A DNA stretch of 64,000 nucleotides from Microlunatus phosphovorus NM-1. GTDB taxonomy: Bacteria > Actinomycetota > Actinomycetes > Propionibacteriales > Propionibacteriaceae. Shown here one piece after another: positions 17,080-24,754 of the stretch. The position numbers and the translations under genes were made by a program. The notes under the pieces are model-generated. The model did no database searches, had not been told where the DNA came from, and worked only from the letters and a program-made list of their open reading frames with translations. Positions within the stretch are counted from its first letter, which is position 1. The number at the start of each line of letters is the position of its first letter. The DNA lies in contig NC_015635.1 in NCBI RefSeq assembly GCF_000270245.1, forward strand, positions 4,030,001 through 4,094,000. Reading direction: 5' to 3'.

Positions 17080-17132
17080 ATTGACGTTCTTCAATATGAG
17101 CAAGCCTGCCTCACGTATCGACAGATGTCAAT
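17080..17132. promoter_or_regulatory. Paired ArsR boxes between the flavoprotein operon and arsR
   Basis: ATTGA-N6-TCAAT (17080-17095) and ATCGA-N6-TCAAT (17117-17132) lie 37 bases apart in the divergent promoter region. The second has the same central bases (CAGATG) as a box before the arsR at 29.66 kb, and the match extends to ATGCGT on its right. Confidence 0.65.
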
Positions 17133-17152
17133 GCGTAGGGCAGAATGGAGCC

Positions 17153-17500
17153 ATGAACACCCTTCCCGCGACCATCGTGAGCACCCCCGAAGCCTCGACC
17201 TGTTGCATCCCGGGCCAACCGCTCGACGATGCGACCGCACAGCAGCTCGCCCGGGTGTTCAAAGCGCTCGGCGACCCCACCCGGGTCAAGCTCATGGCGA
17301 TGATCGTCGGCAGCAGCGAGGGCGAGATGTGCGTGTGCGACCTCACCGAACCCGTCGGACTGTCGCAGCCGACCGTGTCACACCACATGAAGCTCCTTGT
17401 CGAAGCCGGACTCGTGACCCGCGAGCAACGCGGTAAGTGGGCCTACTACCAGCCCACAACCGACACGCTCGCCACTGCCGCGCGGGCGTTCCTCTCCTGA
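17153..17500 (+). CDS. arsR: Arsenite-responsive repressor
   Basis: A 115-residue winged-helix repressor. An N-terminal C17-C18 pair together with CVCDL ahead of SQPTVSHHMK resembles the three-cysteine site of Corynebacterium ArsR, which differs from the site of enterobacterial ArsR. It probably controls its own gene and the divergent flavoprotein-MFS operon through the boxes at 17080-17132. Its product is very similar to the ArsR at 29.66 kb (FKALGDPTRV, LTEPVGLSQPTVSHHMK, REQRGKWAYY), so the two may cross-regulate. Confidence 0.92.
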   Translation: MNTLPATIVSTPEASTCCIPGQPLDDATAQQLARVFKALGDPTRVKLMAMIVGSSEGEMCVCDLTEPVGLSQPTVSHHMKLLVEAGLVTREQRGKWAYYQPTTDTLATAARAFLS

Positions 17501-17523
17501 CGCCAGATTCCCGGTTCCGGCCG

Positions 17524-18120
17524 ATGGTCGAGTCCGACTGGCCCGAGGTCGCGAGCATCTACCAAGCCGGGATCGCCACCGGGCACGCCACCTTCGAAGC
17601 TTTGCCGCCCGCGAACTGGGCCGCGTTCATCACTTGCAAACGCTCCGAGCTGAGCCTGGTAGCCCTCAACTCCGCAGATCGGGTCATCGGATGGGTCGCC
17701 GCGGCCCCCACCTCAACACGGACCGCCTATGCGGGCGTCGTCGAACACTCGATCTACATCCACCCGGATGCTGCAGGACAAAGCGCCGGCTCCAGGCTCC
17801 TGACCGCATTCCTCGCCGTCGCCGACCACGCGGGCGTCTGGACGGTCCAATCCTCAATCTTCCCCGAAAACACCACAAGTCTGCGCCTTCACGAGCGCGC
17901 CGGATTCCGCACCGTCGGCAGGCGAGAACGCATCGCCAGTATGGACTACGGCCCGCACGCCGGCCGCTGGCGCGACACCATCCTCGTCGAACGCCGCACC
18001 CCTGGTGATCCGGCAAGAAGCCAGGCTGAGGTTGCATCTTCCGCGAACACGCACACTCACACACGCTCCAGCGACCTCTCGACCCGCATATTCACGCCGA
18101 ATCGACTTCAGGAATCCTGA
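17524..18120 (+). CDS. arsN1: GNAT acetyltransferase, ArsN1-like
   Basis: A GNAT-fold protein with IYQAGIATGHATFE at the start, the acetyl-CoA loop IHPDAAGQSAGSRLL, and ENTTSLRLHERAGFRTVGRRERIA followed by WRDTILVERR. This matches the phosphinothricin/arsinothricin acetyltransferase family. Known ArsN1 enzymes acetylate the arsenical antibiotic arsinothricin, and location directly after arsR supports that role. ATG at 17524 is the first standard start after arsR but clips the first strand; a CTG at 17497 overlapping the arsR TGA would restore it, and an ATG at 17437 lies inside arsR. The basic tail after about residue 160 overlaps the convergent VirB4-type gene by 29 bases. Confidence 0.85.
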   Translation: MVESDWPEVASIYQAGIATGHATFEALPPANWAAFITCKRSELSLVALNSADRVIGWVAAAPTSTRTAYAGVVEHSIYIHPDAAGQSAGSRLLTAFLAVADHAGVWTVQSSIFPENTTSLRLHERAGFRTVGRRERIASMDYGPHAGRWRDTILVERRTPGDPARSQAEVASSANTHTHTRSSDLSTRIFTPNRLQES

Positions 18121-19606
18121 ACTTGCGGGGAATTCCCGCTGCGCGGCTGCTGGTGTCGAACAGGGCGAGTTCGTCGGGGTGGAGCTGGTGTTGGCAGACG
18201 AAGCTCCTGGCCTTGATCCGCCACAGTCCTTGGCCGACGCCGAGGTTCGGCAAGAGCTGCTGCTCGGTGCCGGTCAGGCCGAGTGCGGTCGCGGTCGGTC
18301 CGAGTTGGTCGGACTCCTGCCGGTACACGATCCGCGTCTCGGCGTTTGCGAGAAGTGAGTTGGCCAGGGAGCGCATGGCGGAGCCTTGGTCTCCCACGTT
18401 GTCGAGGTCGGTGAGCTTGTGGAAGATCAGCATGTTCGCGATGCCGTAGTGCCGGGCGAGTCGCCAGTGTGCATCCATCCGCCGCAGCAGCGCCGGGTGG
18501 GACATGAGCCGCCAGGCCTCGTCGTAGATCACCCACCGCTGCCCACCGTTCGGGTCGAGCAGCGCGGACTCCATCCACGCCGACGAGCAGGTCATCAACA
18601 CCGAGATCAGGGTTGAGTTCTCGGTGACCCGCGAGAGGTCGAGCGAGATCATTGGCAACGACGGATCGAACGCGACCGTGGAAGGCCCGTCGAACAGTCC
18701 GGCCAGGTCGCCGGCGACGAGCCGGCGTAGTGCGTGGCCGACGAGCCTGCCGTCTTCGGCCAGCCTGCCGTCGGCATCGGTGCTCGGGCTGAGGATGTGA
18801 TCGACGACCATCGGCAGGATCGGCACGTCGTTCTCTCGCACCGTCTGGGTTAGGGCGATGTCGATCGCGGTGTGCTCCAACGGCGACAACCCGCGCGCGA
18901 GCACGGTCTCTGCGAGCGCGCCGATCAGGTCACGGCGTCGCGCGGCGACGGTCGATGCCCATTGCTCGTCCGAGAGGCCGCTGGGCCGGTGGCCTTCATC
19001 GAGCGGGTTCAGGCGAGTGTTGAGGCCGTGGCCGAGGACGATGGCTCTGCCGCCGACGGCGTTGGCGACGGCGGTGTGTTCGCCCTTCGGGTCGCCGGGC
19101 ACGTACACGCGCCTCCCGAACGGCAGCGACCGCGTGTAGAGGGACTTGGCCAGCGAGGACTTGCCTGAGCCGACGATCCCCGCCAGCACCACGTTGGGTG
19201 CGGTGATGATGCCGCGTGCGTAGAGCACCCACGGGTCGTAGACGAAACTCCCGCCGGAGTAGAGGTCCTGGCCGACGAACACGCCATCGGCACCGAGACC
19301 GCCCTCGGCGACGAACGGGTACGCACCCGCCAGCGTCGCCGACGTGTCCTGATGCCGCGTCAAATGGAACCGACCCGGCGTGCGCAACCGCGCAGCACCC
19401 GGCTCGCCGGCCTTCGGTAGATAGACCGTCGCGCGGCGCTCGGCGCGCTCCTCCTCGGCCTTTGCCTTCGCGGCGGCGATCGCGGTCCTTCGCTGCTCGG
19501 TGTGGAGCCTGGCCTCGGCTTTGCGGCGCTGCTTGCGGAGCTTGCGCCGCTCCTTCGACGGTGCGACCAGAACGGCGGTGTGCAGCCGTGCGCGATTCTC
19601 GGTCAC
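18092..19606 (-). CDS. VirB4/TraC-type conjugation ATPase
   Basis: A 504-residue ATPase that would power the type IV secretion channel. A basic coiled-coil at residues 15-60 (KERRKLRKQRRKAEARLH) precedes the RecA-like domain, with Walker A GIVGSGKSS (about residue 147) and Walker B QRWVIYDEAW. GTG at 19606 overlaps the stop of the upstream gene (GTGA). The extra N-terminal half of classical VirB4 is missing and is probably supplied by SCO6880 at 20.9-22.4 kb. The 3-prime end carries a 15-base palindrome at the edge of the arsenic island. Confidence 0.9.
   Translation of the reverse strand: MTENRARLHTAVLVAPSKERRKLRKQRRKAEARLHTEQRRTAIAAAKAKAEEERAERRATVYLPKAGEPGAARLRTPGRFHLTRHQDTSATLAGAYPFVAEGGLGADGVFVGQDLYSGGSFVYDPWVLYARGIITAPNVVLAGIVGSGKSSLAKSLYTRSLPFGRRVYVPGDPKGEHTAVANAVGGRAIVLGHGLNTRLNPLDEGHRPSGLSDEQWASTVAARRRDLIGALAETVLARGLSPLEHTAIDIALTQTVRENDVPILPMVVDHILSPSTDADGRLAEDGRLVGHALRRLVAGDLAGLFDGPSTVAFDPSLPMISLDLSRVTENSTLISVLMTCSSAWMESALLDPNGGQRWVIYDEAWRLMSHPALLRRMDAHWRLARHYGIANMLIFHKLTDLDNVGDQGSAMRSLANSLLANAETRIVYRQESDQLGPTATALGLTGTEQQLLPNLGVGQGLWRIKARSFVCQHQLHPDELALFDTSSRAAGIPRKFRIPEVDSA
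18107..18121. repeat. 15-base palindrome at the 3-prime end of the VirB4-type gene
   Basis: TTCAGGAATCCTGAA is symmetric around one base and encodes the last codons of the ATPase. Its GATTCCTGA half is also found at 3565-3573 beside the island 1 integrase. It could be part of a target site. Confidence 0.4.
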
Positions 19607-20433
19607 CGCACCAGCCCCCGCGCCTGCTTGACCGCCGTGATCTTGGCCGGCTCGAACCATGACCCATCCCGCTTCGCCGCGGGCACATCGGCCCGCGGCG
19701 AAGCGCCCGGCGACGAGTACGACACCAGCAGCTCCGGCCCCGGCTGCACCGGAGCCGGTCCGACCTGTTCGGCGTCCGGGCGCTCTGCCTCCGGTTCGGT
19801 GTAGCGGCGCAGGAGCGAGACGTAGCCGACGTGCGGGTTGACGACCAGCGCGTAGTCACCAGAGATCGCCACCCGGTCGTTGGTGCCCTCGCCGGGCTCG
19901 TCGTAGACGTATCCGTTCTCCAGCGCGGCCTGCGTGGTCTCGTCGCCGTAGTCCCACTGCGCGAGGAAGTCCACCGCATCGACATGCCCCAGCTCGCCGA
20001 GGATGCGCAACGGCCGGCCGGCCTCCTCGCCCTGGAGGAATACCACGCTGACCCACCGCGACCGCGCGGCCTCCTCGACGGCGGGCTCGGGGCGCCAGGC
20101 GATCCGCCCCGCCGCGATGAACCCTTCCGCGAGCCGGTCGTACGCCCGGTCGATCAGGCTCGCCGCCTGACGAAGCTCTTCTGCAGCAGCGCGAGCGTCC
20201 CGCACTCCTGCCTCGTGGCTCCCGGCGTCGTTGAAGGCGTGCGCGGCCTTGCGCTCGTGAACATCAGCGATCTGGTCGAGCGCCTGCCGCAGCGAGCGCA
20301 TCCCCGAGGAGAGATCACCGATCACCCCATACATCTCGGCGGGCTGATCGAAGCCCCGGCTCGCGTGAGCGAGTCCGCGCAAGGCTTCGGGTGCCTCTGC
20401 GGCGTCGGCAGTCGAATCGAAGAACGTGGGCAT
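19603..20433 (-). CDS. Conjugation-region protein of unknown function
   Basis: A 276-residue soluble protein. Residues 20-110 are alpha-helical (GDLSSGMRSLRQALDQIADV onward, likely coiled coil). Residues 125-200 form a mixed domain (VSVVFLQGEEAGRPLRILGE, VDFLAQWDYGDETTQ, VAISGDYALVVNPHVGYVSLLRRY), followed by a proline-rich tail. No family recognised. It overlaps the VirB4-type gene (GTGA) and so is probably a channel or regulatory component. Its ribosome site lies in a strong hairpin and a GCGCACCTC box stands 31 bases upstream, so its translation may be controlled. Confidence 0.8.
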   Translation of the reverse strand: MPTFFDSTADAAEAPEALRGLAHASRGFDQPAEMYGVIGDLSSGMRSLRQALDQIADVHERKAAHAFNDAGSHEAGVRDARAAAEELRQAASLIDRAYDRLAEGFIAAGRIAWRPEPAVEEAARSRWVSVVFLQGEEAGRPLRILGELGHVDAVDFLAQWDYGDETTQAALENGYVYDEPGEGTNDRVAISGDYALVVNPHVGYVSLLRRYTEPEAERPDAEQVGPAPVQPGPELLVSYSSPGASPRADVPAAKRDGSWFEPAKITAVKQARGLVR

Positions 20434-20438
20434 GGTGG

Positions 20439-20472
20439 ACCTCCTGACACGTTGTGTGTCCTGGAGGTGCGC
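20439..20472 (-). promoter_or_regulatory. Hairpin masking the Shine-Dalgarno, with GCGCACCTC box
   Basis: In the transcript, ACCTCC pairs with the ribosome site GGAGGT and GACAC pairs with GTGTC, around a five-base loop (ACAAC). On the plus strand the arms are 20439-20450 and 20456-20468. The box GCGCACCTC (20464-20472) supplies the anti-Shine-Dalgarno arm. The whole hairpin ends five bases before the ATG. Confidence 0.6.
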
Positions 20473-20599
20473 CTACGTGCCCAGCCGACGTGAGTCAGAG
20501 GCAGCGGCGCGCCGTGGCTACCAAGAGGTGCGACTGCAAGCTGCCCGGCGGCATGGCCCAAATGAGATCATGGGGTGAAGGACTACCAGGAGGTGCCCG

Positions 20600-20866
20600 A
20601 TGGGAAGCTGGGGCGACGCGATGATCGACGCGATTGAGACCGGAAGACGGAACGGGCAATTGGGCCTCATCGTTGAGGGCTATGACGCTGCCGCCAGCAT
20701 CAGCTTGGAGGCGATCACAGAGGTACTCGACAGGATCGAAGCGAAGATTGAGGCGGGCAAGAGTTTGTCTGCCGACGAGAAGGTCTTGCGTGCCGAGCTG
20801 TACCCCATCAAGTCCAAGATCGAACGGAAGTTGGCGGAGTACTGGCAGACGAACTATGGCCTCTGA
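20600..20866 (+). CDS. Small helical protein of unknown function
   Basis: An 88-residue, charged, mostly helical protein (ITEVLDRIEAKIEAGKSLSA and AELYPIKSKIERKLAEYWQ). AGGAGGTG stands three bases before the ATG, the main support for it. It is the only plus-strand gene inside the channel operon, between the unknown gene at 20.4 kb and SCO6880 at 20.9 kb, so it must have its own promoter. No family recognised. Confidence 0.65.
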   Translation: MGSWGDAMIDAIETGRRNGQLGLIVEGYDAAASISLEAITEVLDRIEAKIEAGKSLSADEKVLRAELYPIKSKIERKLAEYWQTNYGL

Positions 20867-20920
20867 AGTCGGCGAGATGCATCCGTCTGCTGATTGAGTT
20901 CGAGCGTCAGGATCGCAGCC

Positions 20921-22390
20921 CTATACCTTCCGGCAGAGCGGGAGCGCGGCGGCAGTGAATGCGGCGGCTTGCTGGCCGACGAGCAGCCGCGTCTCACAGG
21001 AGGCTTGGATCGCGGCCTGCTCGATCGCGGCCACTGCGGCATCGAGTTCCTCGACGGTGGATGCGGAGACCGCGACGAGGCCGGTGTAGCGGAGGATGCC
21101 GTGTCCGGCGGTGAGGTCGGCTTCTTGCTGGAGCACGTCGTGGTACTCGGCGGTCTGCGAGGCGTCCTCGATCTGGCCGATCTTGGCCCGCTGGGCCTGG
21201 TCGGAGATGTGCTCGACCTTCTTCTTGCGGATGTCGCGAGCCGCAGCGTCGGAGCGCATGGGGGTGCAGATCAGCGAGAACGACCGTTGGATGCCGGTGG
21301 ACAGCAACACCGGCGACAGGAACCCCGGATACACCAGCGACCGCGGCCACTCGCTGACCCAGAGCACAGCGTGCTGGGCGGAGTCGGTGCGCAGCCGTCC
21401 CCAGGTCTCGGTGACTGCGACCGGCCCCGCAGTCGCGAGCGACTGGCCGAGCCTGCCGTGCCGCTCCAGGGTGGCAGCGATGGCTGGGTCGTAGGCGGAG
21501 CGCAGCATCACCGCGATCTGCCCCGGGGTCAGCCATCCCGAGGGCGAGAGGTCGGCGGAGCGGAGCGCGGCGACGAGGGTGTTCATTTCCTGCCGCAGGA
21601 CGGCGGCGGCACCGCGTATCCCACCGCCCGCAGTCCTGATCTGCCGCGCGCTGGTCTTCATGTCGAGTGACAGTGAGAGTGTGGTGGCGTGGCGTTCGCC
21701 GGCGGGTCCGGCGCGGTCGATGAGTTCGGCGTAGGTGTCGGCTGCCCATGATCCGTCCGGGGTGCCGTGGGTGGCCCACCATTCGGCCAGTCCGGTGCCA
21801 GAGTCCGGCAGCGTGCGCTCCAAGACCTGAAGAGTGGCGATCCGCCCGGAGCGGCAGACCGTGGCCAGCACGCGGCCCCAGGAGCTGACGCGGCGTTCCT
21901 GCTCGCCGGGATCGAGGAGCACGAACGCGGGATGGGTAACCTCGCACACCACGGTCAACGTGGCCGAGTGGGGGTCGTGGATCATCCCGGCGCCGGTGTC
22001 GGGGTCGGTGTACTCGCGCAGTCGCGCCATGTCGCCGGGCAGGGCGAGGGTACCGACGGGGCGCGGGACGACGATCCTGCGCCGGTACAGCAGTTGCCCG
22101 CCGGTGGTGCGCCACAGCCACCAGCACGCGATGGGCAGCCACTCCACGATGGGCCGGCCCGAGATGGGTATCCAGGTCAGCGCGGCGGCCAGTACCCAGA
22201 TGGGCGCGGTGTAGGCGAGGAGCATGCCGCCGCCGGCGTAGAACGCGCCGATGAGCGTGGCACCGCCCATGGCGAGCGTGATGAGCTGGGTCAGCGACAG
22301 GCCGAGGAGGACACCGCGGCGGGTGAGGCGGGAGAACTTCACCGGCACGAGTTCGCCCGCGGCGGGACGGTCGTGGTTCGTGCTGCTCAT
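20921..22390 (-). CDS. SCO6880-family conjugation protein
   Basis: A 489-residue protein of the SCO6880 type found in actinobacterial transfer regions. Two or three membrane helices lie near the N-terminus (residues 30-90, RGVLLGLSLTQLITLAMGGA and APIWVLAAALTWIPISGRP). A large soluble domain follows (SLSLDMKTSARQIRTAGGG, VLWVSEWPRSLVYPGFL, TPMRSDAAARDIRKKKVEHI). It probably combines VirB3-like membrane and VirB4 N-terminal functions beside the ATPase. It begins four bases after trbL. A fragment of a second copy survives at 62.5-62.6 kb. Confidence 0.88.
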   Translation of the reverse strand: MSSTNHDRPAAGELVPVKFSRLTRRGVLLGLSLTQLITLAMGGATLIGAFYAGGGMLLAYTAPIWVLAAALTWIPISGRPIVEWLPIACWWLWRTTGGQLLYRRRIVVPRPVGTLALPGDMARLREYTDPDTGAGMIHDPHSATLTVVCEVTHPAFVLLDPGEQERRVSSWGRVLATVCRSGRIATLQVLERTLPDSGTGLAEWWATHGTPDGSWAADTYAELIDRAGPAGERHATTLSLSLDMKTSARQIRTAGGGIRGAAAVLRQEMNTLVAALRSADLSPSGWLTPGQIAVMLRSAYDPAIAATLERHGRLGQSLATAGPVAVTETWGRLRTDSAQHAVLWVSEWPRSLVYPGFLSPVLLSTGIQRSFSLICTPMRSDAAARDIRKKKVEHISDQAQRAKIGQIEDASQTAEYHDVLQQEADLTAGHGILRYTGLVAVSASTVEELDAAVAAIEQAAIQASCETRLLVGQQAAAFTAAALPLCRKV

Positions 22391-22393
22391 CGT

Positions 22394-23788
22394 CTACTCC
22401 TTCGGTGGGCGTGGCGCGGGCGGCGGGGGCTGCTTCGGCGGCGGTGACGGGTCGGTGCTCGGCGGTCGTGGTGCAGGGCTCGACGGCGGTGCCGCAGGTG
22501 AGGCTGCGGGCGGTGGCGGTGTCTGCGCGGCTGCGTCGGCGGCGTGCTCGCCCTGGGCTCCCAGCGCGGTTCCGGCCTTTGGGCCGGCGGTCGCTGCACC
22601 CTTGGCGACACTCGCGCCGACCACGACCCCGGCGGCCACGGGGCCGGCGGCCACGGGGCCGGCTGCCGCTGCGCCGCCACCTGCTGCGGCGCCTCCACCG
22701 GCTGCGCCTCCGCCGCTCGCGGCGGGTGCCGGTGCTGGGGTCTTTGGCGGTGGCGGTGCGCTGCTACCTCCGCCGGAACCTCCGCCCGCGTTCCCGCCGC
22801 TGCTGGTTCCGTCGAGCACCCTCTTCGGGTCGCCGCCGCCTTGCGGCTTGGTCGGCACCGGGATCGGGCGGTTGAGGGCGCTCTTGGCATCCTGCTCGGA
22901 GCCGATCGCGTGGTACATGTCGAACCCGACGAACGCGATGAACTTGTACGTCAGGTACGGCGCGAACGCGGCCATCGCCATCAGCACGATCCCCGCGATG
23001 GGATCACTGACCGAGGCGAGATCGGCGTCGATCGGTGCCGAGACCTGGGTGATCGCGACAAGGAACATCACGACGAGCACGAGCTTGGAGCAGATCAGCG
23101 CGACGACGAACATCGCCCACTTCCCGATCCACCCCCGCGAGGCATCCCACGAGGCGCCAGAGAACGCGAGCGGCGCGAACACGACCGCCACCAGCAGGAG
23201 TGCCTTCCTGACGAGGAGGGACAGCCACACGATCGCGGCGGCGGTGATCGCGAGGCCGGCCATGAAGATCGTGATGATCGCGCCCACGCCGGGAGCGGCG
23301 ATGTTGATGCCGACCAGCCCTGCGGCGAGGAGAGCGATCTTGTCGCCCATCGACTCGGTGGTCTCCCCGGCGGCCTGCACGGTCCCGATGCACAACTGGT
23401 CGACGACTTCCAGCAGCAGTGCCGTCAACGTGATGACCACGAACGACCCGAGCACGGACTTCGCCAGTCCGAGGGCGGCCCGGGTGAGGGCGGTGGGGTC
23501 GCGGCGGATCAAGCCGGTGATGAGTTGGAGGCAGAAGAAGATCAGCATCACGAAGACCGCGATGCCGAACAGCAGGTTGTAGACGGCGATGTAGCCGGGC
23601 TTGGTGACATCCACCAGAGTCGTGGTGTCGAAGACCGACCAGACCGCCTCAAACAGCCACCCGGCGGCGGCACCCATCGCCTGGGCGAGCCAGTCGAACG
23701 GGGCCGCGACCAACGACGCGGCTCCTTCGCCGACGGCATCGCAGACTGAGGAGATCACGGGAACGTCGCACACGCCCATCACGAACAC
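22394..23788 (-). CDS. TrbL/VirB6-type polytopic channel protein
   Basis: A 464-residue protein. Residues 60-290 hold about six hydrophobic helices (NLLFGIAVFVMLIFFCLQLI, LLLVAVVFAPLAFSG, WAMFVVALICSKLVLVVMFL) in the TrbL/VirB6 order. From about residue 310 the tail is almost entirely Gly, Ala and Pro (GGGAAGGG, AAGPVAAGPVAAG, PPPPAPRPPKE) and is presumably disordered. Two cysteines at the N-terminus (CDVPVISSVC) may form a disulfide. Start is GTG at 23788 or ATG at 23779; neither has a strong ribosome site. Confidence 0.88.
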   Translation of the reverse strand: MFVMGVCDVPVISSVCDAVGEGAASLVAAPFDWLAQAMGAAAGWLFEAVWSVFDTTTLVDVTKPGYIAVYNLLFGIAVFVMLIFFCLQLITGLIRRDPTALTRAALGLAKSVLGSFVVITLTALLLEVVDQLCIGTVQAAGETTESMGDKIALLAAGLVGINIAAPGVGAIITIFMAGLAITAAAIVWLSLLVRKALLLVAVVFAPLAFSGASWDASRGWIGKWAMFVVALICSKLVLVVMFLVAITQVSAPIDADLASVSDPIAGIVLMAMAAFAPYLTYKFIAFVGFDMYHAIGSEQDAKSALNRPIPVPTKPQGGGDPKRVLDGTSSGGNAGGGSGGGSSAPPPPKTPAPAPAASGGGAAGGGAAAGGGAAAAGPVAAGPVAAGVVVGASVAKGAATAGPKAGTALGAQGEHAADAAAQTPPPPAASPAAPPSSPAPRPPSTDPSPPPKQPPPPAPRPPKE

Positions 23789-23810
23789 CAGCTCTCGACG
23801 ATGAGGCGGG

Positions 23811-24131
23811 TCAGACGGACTGGCCGACGTTCCAGAAGAAGTTGATGAGCGTCACGCTCGCTCCACAGATCACCGCCGCGCCGCAGGAGACGAGGACGCC
23901 GATCTTCCCGCGCGAAGCGAGGTGCGGGTTGGAGGAGTTCGCGCCGAAGCCCCACACGATCGCAGACACGATCAACGCCAGCACAGACAGGATGAGGCCG
24001 ATGGACATCACGGCGCCGACGATGGTGCGCAGCTGGTTGATCCCCGGCAGGCCGTTGGTGTTGGGGTCGATGTTGATGTCCATCGGCACCAGCAGCGGCG
24101 CGGACGTGACGTTGGCGAGCAGATCGAACAC
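23811..24131 (-). CDS. DUF6112 small membrane protein (copy 2)
   Basis: A 106-residue protein with two hydrophobic helices (IVGAVMSIGLILSVLALIVSAIVWGFGA and IGVLVSCGAAVICGASVTLINFFWNVGQ) separated by a short polar loop (NPHLASRGK). It matches DUF6112, a family of small transfer-region membrane proteins of VirB2-pilin-like size. Start is GTG at 24131, after AAGGAG. A GTGCACCTG box lies 60 bases upstream and a hairpin separates it from copy 1. Confidence 0.85.
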   Translation of the reverse strand: MFDLLANVTSAPLLVPMDINIDPNTNGLPGINQLRTIVGAVMSIGLILSVLALIVSAIVWGFGANSSNPHLASRGKIGVLVSCGAAVICGASVTLINFFWNVGQSV

Positions 24132-24190
24132 GGTGGGTCTCCTTGGCGACGGGCGGCCCGCCCGCGGACTCGCAGACGGGGTACACGCGA

Positions 24191-24199
24191 CAGGTGCAC
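24191..24199 (-). promoter_or_regulatory. GTGCACCTG box before DUF6112 copy 2
   Basis: GTGCACCTG is read on the minus strand, 60 bases before the GTG start and just downstream of the hairpin that follows copy 1. This is consistent with a new transcription or processing start. Confidence 0.45.
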
Positions 24200-24226
24200 C
24201 CCGTGACCCCTCGAAGCGGAGACGAC

Positions 24227-24256
24227 GATGCCCACGCCGGTGAGGACGTGGGCATC
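24227..24256 (-). terminator. Hairpin between the two DUF6112 genes
   Basis: GATGCCCACG (24227-24236) pairs with CGTGGGCATC (24247-24256), a perfect 10-base stem with a 10-base loop, 25 bases after the end of DUF6112 copy 1. It may be an attenuator or partial terminator. Confidence 0.5.
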
Positions 24257-24280
24257 GAGAGGCTCTAAGTTGTCTTGGCG

Positions 24281-24547
24281 TCAGAGTTGTTGCCCCAGGT
24301 TGAGCAGCCAGTTCATCCAGGCCACGCCGCCTCCGGCGAGGCCGGCGGCACCGACGGCGACGAGGACGCCGATGCGTCCCTTGCTGGCGGTCGCGTAGTT
24401 GCCGTGAGCCGTCGCGATGGCCCACACGATCGCCGAGACGATCAACATGAGCACGGCGACGATCAGAACGAACGTCAGGAGCGCACCGACCACGGCGCGG
24501 AGGCCGCCGATGCCGCCGAGCCCGTCGAAATCGGGAAAGACACCCAT
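24281..24547 (-). CDS. DUF6112 small membrane protein (copy 1)
   Basis: An 88-residue protein with two hydrophobic segments (VVGALLTFVLIVAVLMLIVSAIVWAIA and IGVLVAVGAAGLAGGGVAWMNWLLNLGQ). It is a relative of the 106-residue copy 2 (shared LIVSAIVW, GRIGVLV, NLGQ). It is probably a pilin-like or channel subunit. Its ATG follows the stop of a 29-residue leader peptide by six bases, implying translational coupling. Confidence 0.85.
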   Translation of the reverse strand: MGVFPDFDGLGGIGGLRAVVGALLTFVLIVAVLMLIVSAIVWAIATAHGNYATASKGRIGVLVAVGAAGLAGGGVAWMNWLLNLGQQL

Positions 24548-24553
24548 CCTCGA

Positions 24554-24643
24554 TCAGCCCGCCCAGAGAGTCGGATGATCGATGTGGCAGAGTGGCCCCC
24601 GGCAGTAGGAGCCAGGACTGTTCGCGAGAAGGTGGAGGCTCAT
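24554..24643 (-). CDS. Putative 29-residue leader peptide (copy A)
   Basis: This frame opens MSLHLLANSPGSYCRG and ends CHIDHPTLWAG. It has the same length as a frame at 27503-27592, with the shared end H-x-DHPTL. Both start exactly six bases after a CACCTG box and stop 4-6 bases before the next gene's ATG. The two also share the DNA stretch TCGATCATCCGAC. It is probably a translated leader controlling DUF6112 copy 1; as a gene it is unproven. Confidence 0.5.
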   Translation of the reverse strand: MSLHLLANSPGSYCRGPLCHIDHPTLWAG

Positions 24644-24649
24644 GCCTGA

Positions 24650-24658
24650 CAGGTGCGC
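24650..24658 (-). promoter_or_regulatory. GCGCACCTG box before leader peptide A
   Basis: GCGCACCTG is read on the minus strand, six bases before the leader ATG. TAGCCT about 20 bases further upstream could be a -10 element. Confidence 0.45.
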
Positions 24659-24754
24659 CAGTTGACTCAGGCTAGTCTCGGGCTTTCGTTGGTGAGGTCG
24701 CCGGTGTCCGTGTTGTGAACGTGGAAAGTGCTCCTGATCTGGGAGGATAGGACT

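Larger units (their letters stand above)
3520..18091. mobile_element. Cargo island 1: recombinase trio plus arsenic and cadmium/lead genes
   Basis: Between the backbone gene ending upstream at 3448 and the VirB4-type gene ending at 18092 lie only recombinase-trio and metal-resistance genes, mostly in a different orientation from the backbone. The integrase end lies against the backbone on the left. The right edge meets the 3-prime end of the VirB4-type gene, where a 15-base palindrome (18107-18121) contains the GATTCCTGA also present at 3565-3573. The limits are inferred from gene content and not from a proven target duplication. Confidence 0.5.

Noticed and set aside
22620-22740. GC-rich direct repeats (GGCCACGGGGCCGGC units)
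   Set aside because: They encode the repeated AAGPVAAGP tail of the TrbL-like protein and need no other explanation.
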